Assembly: GCF_000685905.1 (NCBI RefSeq)
Contig: NZ_JMKZ01000002.1
Location: forward strand, 155,281-219,280
Source: Mycoplasmoides pirum ATCC 25960
Lineage (GTDB): Bacteria; Bacillota_I; Bacilli_A; Mycoplasmatales; Mycoplasmoidaceae
DNA length: 64,000 nucleotides
Direction of reading: 5' to 3'
Part shown: in pieces, positions 59,334 through 64,000 of the stretch
How the letters are laid out: each line of letters opens with the position of its first letter
How positions within the stretch are numbered: the stretch's first letter is position 1
Program-made: the position numbers and the translations under genes
The notes under the pieces: generated by a model
Told to the model about the DNA's origin: nothing
Databases searched by the model: none
Seen by the model: only the letters and a program-made list of their open reading frames with translations

Positions 59334-60467
59334 TTAAATTGAATCTATTAAATCAATTCAATTATTTTTAAATTTTTCAAAATTTAAATTATTTTTTGAA
59401 AAATTTATACAATTGTTAAAAAAATAAAAATATTCATTTTCTGATAAATTTAAAAATTTACCTATTTCTTCAATTCAAATATCTTCATTATCATGCTTGT
59501 TTAATAATTTCCCTCTAGAATCATTTATCAAATATCCTGCATTTAAATAACTATTTGAAATTATACAAGGTGTGCCATTAATCAATGCTTCTACCACAAC
59601 CAAACCTAAACCTTCATATGTTGAAGGCAATAACAAAATTTTAATTTTTCTAAAAATAGATTCAATATTATTACGATCATAAGAACCATGTAAAATTATG
59701 TTCTTGTTGTTTTCTAATAAATATCTATCAGGCCCTTCCCCATAAACATCTATCTTCATATTTATTTTTTTCAATTCAGCTTTATCAACAATTTTTTTTA
59801 AAAAATTAATGTTTTTTTGTTTGTCATCCAATCTACCAAGATATGCCACTTGTGTTTTTGATGATAAATCTATATTTTGATTTTTTTTGTTGTCGAGAAA
59901 AAAACCAGGAAAAATATCAAAAATATTAGTTTTTGTTTGATTAATAAGTTTATATTTAATTAAAAACTCTTTATCAAAAGAAGAATAAACAACTATGTTT
60001 GGATATAACAATCTATTTTTAACAAATAAAATTTTTCTCAAAAATGAAATTATTTTCTTTCCTCTTATTATATTTCAATCATAATGTTGCACTCAAATAT
60101 ACTTTACATTTTTTACAAAAGTTATATATGTTGCAAAATTATTATCTATAACCACATCAATGTTGTATTTTTTAATGATTTTTTTTGCCAATTTATTTAC
60201 TTTTACACTTATTCAAAATAATTTAAAATAAGTTAAAAAATACGAATATTTTTTTTTATTTAATTTTGATTTATTATAAAAATCATGATAAATAAAATAA
60301 AAATTTTCATCAAAATCTTCTAAAAAATTTTTTTCTGGCAATTGGCTAATTTCAAAAACTTTATATTTTTTTTCAAGAAAAAAATTTATTAAATGAGTAG
60401 AATACGTTTCTATTCCTCCATGATTAAAATGCGGCTTAGAATTTAAAATTAAAATTTTTTTACTCAT
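59334..60467 (-). CDS. Family 4 glycosyltransferase, copy A
   Basis: GT-B transferase, 377 residues. N-domain: KKILILNSKPHFNHGGIETYSTHLIN (GGIETY loop). C-domain: AYLGRLDDKQKNINFLKKIV near residue 205, DVYGEGPDRYLLE near 240, and the donor-binding SxYEGLGLVVVEALINGTPCI near 290 with the E-x7-E motif. It lacks the long identical 3' segment shared by copies B and C but shares the DNA of the GPDRYLLENN region with copy C. Start ATG 60467. Confidence 0.88.
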
Positions 60468-60545
60468 AAAATTTATAGATTTAGTGCAAATAAACAATAT
60501 TCATTATATTAAAATTAGTTAATACCAAAATATATAATTTTAACT

Positions 60546-61574
60546 ATGCATAATTATAATTTTTCAATTATTATTCCATATTACAATACAAATATAGAAC
60601 AAACTAAATTTTGTTTAGAATCTTTGATTTGCCAAGATTTAAGTTTGTTAAAAGAAATTATTGTTGTTAATGATGGTAGTGACGATAAATATAGTGAACA
60701 AATATATAATTTAATTAAAAAAATAAATTCTAATACTAATAAAAAAGAAATAATTAAATTAATAAATCAAGAAAATAAAGGTCCTGTTTTAGCTAGAAAA
60801 ACAGGTTTTTATAATTCTACAGGCGATGTAATTTTATTTGTGGATCCTGATGATTGAATATATGATAGTAATGCAATTTACAAATTAAATGATTATTTTA
60901 AAAATAACAAAACTATAGAATTAATTTGTATAGATGGATCTTGTGTTTATACATCAGAAATTAAAAATATCAAAATTAAAAAAAAGACTATTAAAACTTA
61001 TATTAAAAATTTTGATATGAATTGATATTTTAATGATAATTTAAAACCTTACTCGCCAGTTACGGTTTGGAGATATGCTTATAAGAAAAAAATATTAGAT
61101 GATATTAATTTTTGACAATCTTTAAGATTGCCATATGATGATTTTTATTTTAATTCATATTTAATAAGCAAAGAAAAAATAGGTTTAGTAACTAATGAGC
61201 CTTTTTACATATATAGAAAATATAGTCCCGGTTCAATATCCAATAAATCTTCAAAACTAAATCCTATACAAAAAATTGATTCGTATACAAAATGATTTAC
61301 ATCATTTGATTACAATATTTATACTTCTAAACAATGTTATGAATATTGAACTTCCATTTATATAGAATTAGGAGCTTCAACAATAGGATATAGAAAATTA
61401 TTAATGTCTTGTGATAACAACAATATTCCTCACCCTTCAATTAAAGAAATGAAAAAATTTATTAAGAAATACAAAATTTACGGTATTTTAAGAAAATTTA
61501 TAGTTTGAATGTGTTTGTATATACCTTGAATAGATTTTATTTTTCCAAAAATTTACAAACTCTTTAAAAATTAA
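60546..61574 (+). CDS. Family 2 glycosyltransferase, copy 2
   Basis: 342 residues; close paralogue of the gene at 58232 (FSIIIPYYNTNIEQTKFCLESLICQDL shared almost entirely). IIVVNDGSDD near residue 40 and DVILFVDPDDW near 95 (VDSDD in copy 1; Pro instead of Ser in the DxD loop), then WRYAYKKKIL and LPYDDFYFN. Divergent from copy A of family 4; its stop is 9 nt before the stop of copy B, which is convergent. Confidence 0.88.
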
Positions 61575-61583
61575 ATTTAGTTT

Positions 61584-62735
61584 TTAAATATTTTTAAGTA
61601 AATTTAATCATTTATTTTCAAAAACTTCAAAACTTAAATTTTCCTTAGCAAATGAAATGCAACTGTTAGATAATTTTTTATATTGAGTTTCATCTAAATT
61701 TAAAATTGTGTAAATTTTATCTATTCATTCTTCGGGATTGAAATTGTTAATAATCGCTCCTCTTTCATCATTTATTAAATAACTTGCGTTCAAGTATGTA
61801 TTAGAAATAATGCAAGGCACGCCATTTGATAAAGCTTCAACAATAACTAATGGAAACCCTTCAAAATTTGAAGGTAATAATAAAATTTTGGTTTCGTCTA
61901 AAATTTTTTCAATTTCATCATTTTTAAAATAACCATGATAATTTATGTAATTATTTTTTGTTATTAAATATTCATCTTCACCTGAACCATAAACATCAAT
62001 ATTAATTTTTTTTTCTTTTTTTAAAGATAAATAAACAATTTCGTTTAAAAAATTTATATTTTTTTGTTTATTTTCTAAACGACCTATGTATGTTATTTGA
62101 GTTTTGTTATTAAAATTTTTAAAATTTAAATTTTTGTCACGTGGAATTGAAGGTGATATATAAAAAGAATTTGTTTTTTTATTATTTATCATTTTTTTTG
62201 ATAAAAAATAATCAAAATCCTTTTTGGTAAAAAATACAATATTTGGATATTTTAAAGGGTTATTAATAAATAAAAATTTTCTTAAAATCTTATTTCAAAA
62301 AGAAAGTAGATAAACTTGAGAATCAAAATGTTGAATTCAAATATATTTGCTAAATTTATTAAATCAAATTGGTGTTGAAAAATTATTGTTTATAACAATA
62401 TCTATATTATGTAATCGAATAAATTTTTTTATAAAAAAAGCATTTTTAATTTCACATAAATATAATTTAAAAAAAATAAAAAATCTTTTAAATAAATTTC
62501 TAGTTTTTTTATTATTTAAATCTTTTTTTAAATTTAAATTTTCAAAATATTTTGTGTGAACAAATTCATAATTACCATTGCTGCTACAAAATAAATTTTT
62601 TTTTTCAGAATATACATTTATTTCGTAAACAAAATAATTATTTTTGGTAAAAATATTTATTAAATTTTTAGTGTATGTTTCGATGCCACCAATGTTGTTA
62701 CTATTGTTGTGAGTTATTATTAATATTTTTTTCAT
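61584..62735 (-). CDS. Family 4 glycosyltransferase, copy B
   Basis: 383-residue intact GT-B enzyme. N-domain KKILIITHNNSNNIGGIETYTKNL; C-domain TYIGRLENKQKNINFL near 215, DVYGSGEDEYLI near 250, and SNFEGFPLVIVEALSNGVPCI near 295. The last 180 bp include a 154-bp stretch identical to copy C in inverted orientation. An A10 tract (62605-62596, minus-strand sense) near codon 45 is prone to slippage. Divergent from copy C with an 80-bp shared intergenic region. Confidence 0.88.
61664..61817 (-). repeat. 154-bp inverted repeat, arm 1 (in copy B)
   Basis: Identical, on the opposite strand, to 63684-63837. It codes for the same residues in both genes (from PCIISNTYLN to the region after LDETQYKKLSN). 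Matches continue outside the block with scattered differences. Confidence 0.9.
62596..62605. repeat. Poly-A/T tract of 10 in copy B
   Basis: Ten T on the plus strand, reading as A10 in the coding strand of the copy B glycosyltransferase (codons for EKKN). In frame here. Confidence 0.8.
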
Positions 62736-62815
62736 GATAAACAAGTTTTTATAATCATATTGTAAAAAATAATAAACTATTAAATTTTAAATTTAAAACT
62801 TAAAGAGAGAAAAAA

Positions 62816-63914
62816 ATGAAAAATATTTTAATTATTAATAAAAGAAATCACACTAAAATTGGCGGAATTGAAACATATTGTAAAGAACTAATCAATATAT
62901 TAATTAAAAATAATTTTAAAGTATTTGAATTCTCGGAAAATAATTTTGATTCAAAAATAACAAAAAAAAATTATGTACTTATAAAAAATAAAATTTTTAA
63001 TAAAATAAATTTTAAAAATAAATTAATTAATAATTTTCTTTACACACTAAAATTAAATAAATATATAAACAAAATCATTAAACAAAATAAAATTGATGTA
63101 GTCATCCAAAATAATTTTATTTTTCCTGTTTTAAAATTTAAGAAAAACGTTAAGTATATATGAATTCAACATTCTGATTGACCGTTTTATTTATCAGAAA
63201 AAAACAAGTTTAAATTTTGATTAAAAAAAATTTTTAATTTAAAAAATAATTTTTCATATCCTAATATTGTTGTTTTTAATAAAATTGACAAATTTTTTTT
63301 AAAAAGTAACAAAATTGTAAAAGAAAAAATAAATGTTGTTCCTATATCCACCTCTTTAAATAATTTATCCAATTTTAGTGATTTAGAAGAGAGAGAGAGA
63401 GAGAGTTGTTTTTATTGGTAGATTAGACAATAACCAAAAAAACATTAATTTTTTAAATGAAATAACAAATATAGCAAGATTAAAAAATATAGAAATTAAG
63501 ATAGATGTATATGGTGATGGACCTGATAGATATTTATTAGAAAACAATAAAAACATATTATTGCACGGAAAAATAAACAATTCAGAAATTTCAAATATTT
63601 TAAAATCAGCTAAAATTTTATTATTACCATCTAAATACGAAGGGTTCCCACTAGTTATTGTTGAAGCTTTATCGAATGGTGTACCTTGCATTATTTCTAA
63701 TACATACTTGAACGCAAGTTATTTAATAAATGATGAAAGAGGAGCGATTATTAACAATTTCAATCCCGAAGAATGAATAGATAAAATTTACACAATTTTA
63801 AATTTAGATGAAACTCAATATAAAAAATTATCTAACAATTGCATTTCATTTGCTAAGGAAAATTTAAGTTTTGAAATTTTCGAGAAAAAATGATTAAAAT
63901 TATTAATAAATTAA
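62816..63914 (+). CDS. Family 4 glycosyltransferase, copy C, phase-variable (OFF allele)
   Basis: GT-B enzyme interrupted by an (AG)9 tract at 63388-63405. From ATG 62816 (AAGAGAGA upstream) the frame reads MKNILIINKRNHTKIGGIETYCKEL to DLEERERESCFYW and stops at TAG 63419, giving 201 residues. The C-domain (VVFIGRLDNNQKNINF, DVYGDGPDRYLLENN, YEGFPLVIVEALSNG) continues in the next frame to TAA 63914. Adding one AG, or removing two, restores one 365-366 residue enzyme with exactly the linker position of its paralogues. A TGA at 63161 is Trp and not part of the break. An A9 tract at 62962 is a second slippage-prone site. Confidence 0.85.
63388..63405. repeat. (AG)9 dinucleotide repeat in coding sequence
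   Basis: Nine AG units in the inter-domain linker of the glycosyltransferase. Change by one unit shifts the frame by two bases. In this sequence the gene is out of frame. Confidence 0.95.
63684..63837 (+). repeat. 154-bp inverted repeat, arm 2 (in copy C)
   Basis: Exact match in inverted orientation to 61664-61817, with about 1.87 kb between arms. Confidence 0.9.
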
Positions 63915-63943
63915 CTTACAAAACATTAAAAACTATTTAAAAA

Positions 63944-64000
63944 ATGAAACGTAATATTTTTTCAGTAATTATTCCTTATTACAATACAAACATAGATCAG
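63944..64000 (+). CDS. Family 2 glycosyltransferase, copy 3 (5' end only)
   Basis: MKRNIFSVIIPYYNTNIDQ, cut by the window edge. It is the same N-terminus as the copies at 58232 and 60546, so the locus continues. It starts 29 nt after the copy C stop. Confidence 0.75.
   Translation, partial: MKRNIFSVIIPYYNTNIDQ

Noticed and set aside
1..64000. Many genes look broken (UvrA, AspS, AsnS, L3, GlyA and others split into fragments)
   Set aside because: Every break tested at a conserved gene is a TGA that aligns with Trp or lies in continuous homology, so the code has TGA as Trp. These are not pseudogenes.
1..64000. tRNA, rRNA, CRISPR, insertion sequence or prophage
   Set aside because: I saw no T-loop motif with acceptor stem, no spaced repeats of CRISPR type, no transposase motifs and no phage structural genes. 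A tRNA scan could still find one I missed.

Overview
The window comes from a very AT-rich mollicute (Mycoplasma in the broad sense). Three things show this. UGA is read as Trp: conserved proteins such as UvrA, AspS, AsnS, L3 and L4 only become full length when in-frame TGA codons are translated as W. Genes are tightly packed with many 1-30 nt overlaps. The gene set is that of a wall-less parasite with surface proteins, a MIP-like protease and few biosynthetic genes. The galE, DUF31, FtsK-like and RNase J-like content suggests a hominis-group relative, but I cannot name the species. All CDS boundaries below assume genetic code 4. I found no tRNA, rRNA, CRISPR array, insertion sequence or prophage.

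Layout. 1-2878 (minus): start of the S10 ribosomal operon (rpsJ-rplC-rplD-rplW-rplB, the last cut by the window edge). 3076-8453: glyA, a membrane protein, a DUF31 serine protease, upp and an unknown membrane protein. 8469-15780: galE, an acidic orphan, cinA, pgsA, asnS, a metallo-beta-lactamase-fold enzyme, coaD and the rpmG-secE-nusG group. 15963-25057: a leucine-rich-repeat surface protein, coaX, nusB, an Asp23-like gene, efp, a glycosyltransferase, a probable acyltransferase, an OsmC-like protein and a prolyl aminopeptidase. 25187-43206: a 1037-residue surface protein sharing its C-terminal membrane/tail module with the LRR protein, a DUF2779 protein, fmt, a protein with 23-residue tandem repeats, rpsT, an amidohydrolase, an MFS permease with a long cytoplasmic tail, hisS-aspS, a LicA-like choline kinase, MTA/SAH nucleosidase and a DEAD-box helicase. 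43265-53483: a NUDIX hydrolase, uvrA, and three genes that look enzymatically degenerate (an ABC-like 859-residue protein, an FtsK-like translocase with altered Walker motifs and a 5' frameshift, and an RNase J paralogue without its metal ligands), then rpsO. 53659-58090: a signal-anchored surface protein and two polytopic membrane proteins.

58232-64000 is the most interesting part: a glycan-synthesis locus of alternating family-2 and family-4 glycosyltransferases on opposite strands. One family-4 gene (62816-63914) is split by an (AG)9 dinucleotide tract at 63388-63405. It is out of frame in this sequence (OFF), and gaining one AG unit would restore a 366-residue enzyme. Its 3' end matches the neighbouring divergent glycosyltransferase over a perfect 154-bp inverted repeat (61664-61817 versus 63684-63837), and its middle resembles a third copy. 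A second copy carries an A10 tract. Together this looks like a phase-variable, recombination-shuffled system for changing surface glycans. Other genes in the window (galE, the glycosyltransferase and probable acyltransferase at 20.8-23.2 kb, the choline kinase) could feed the same surface chemistry, but that link is inference.
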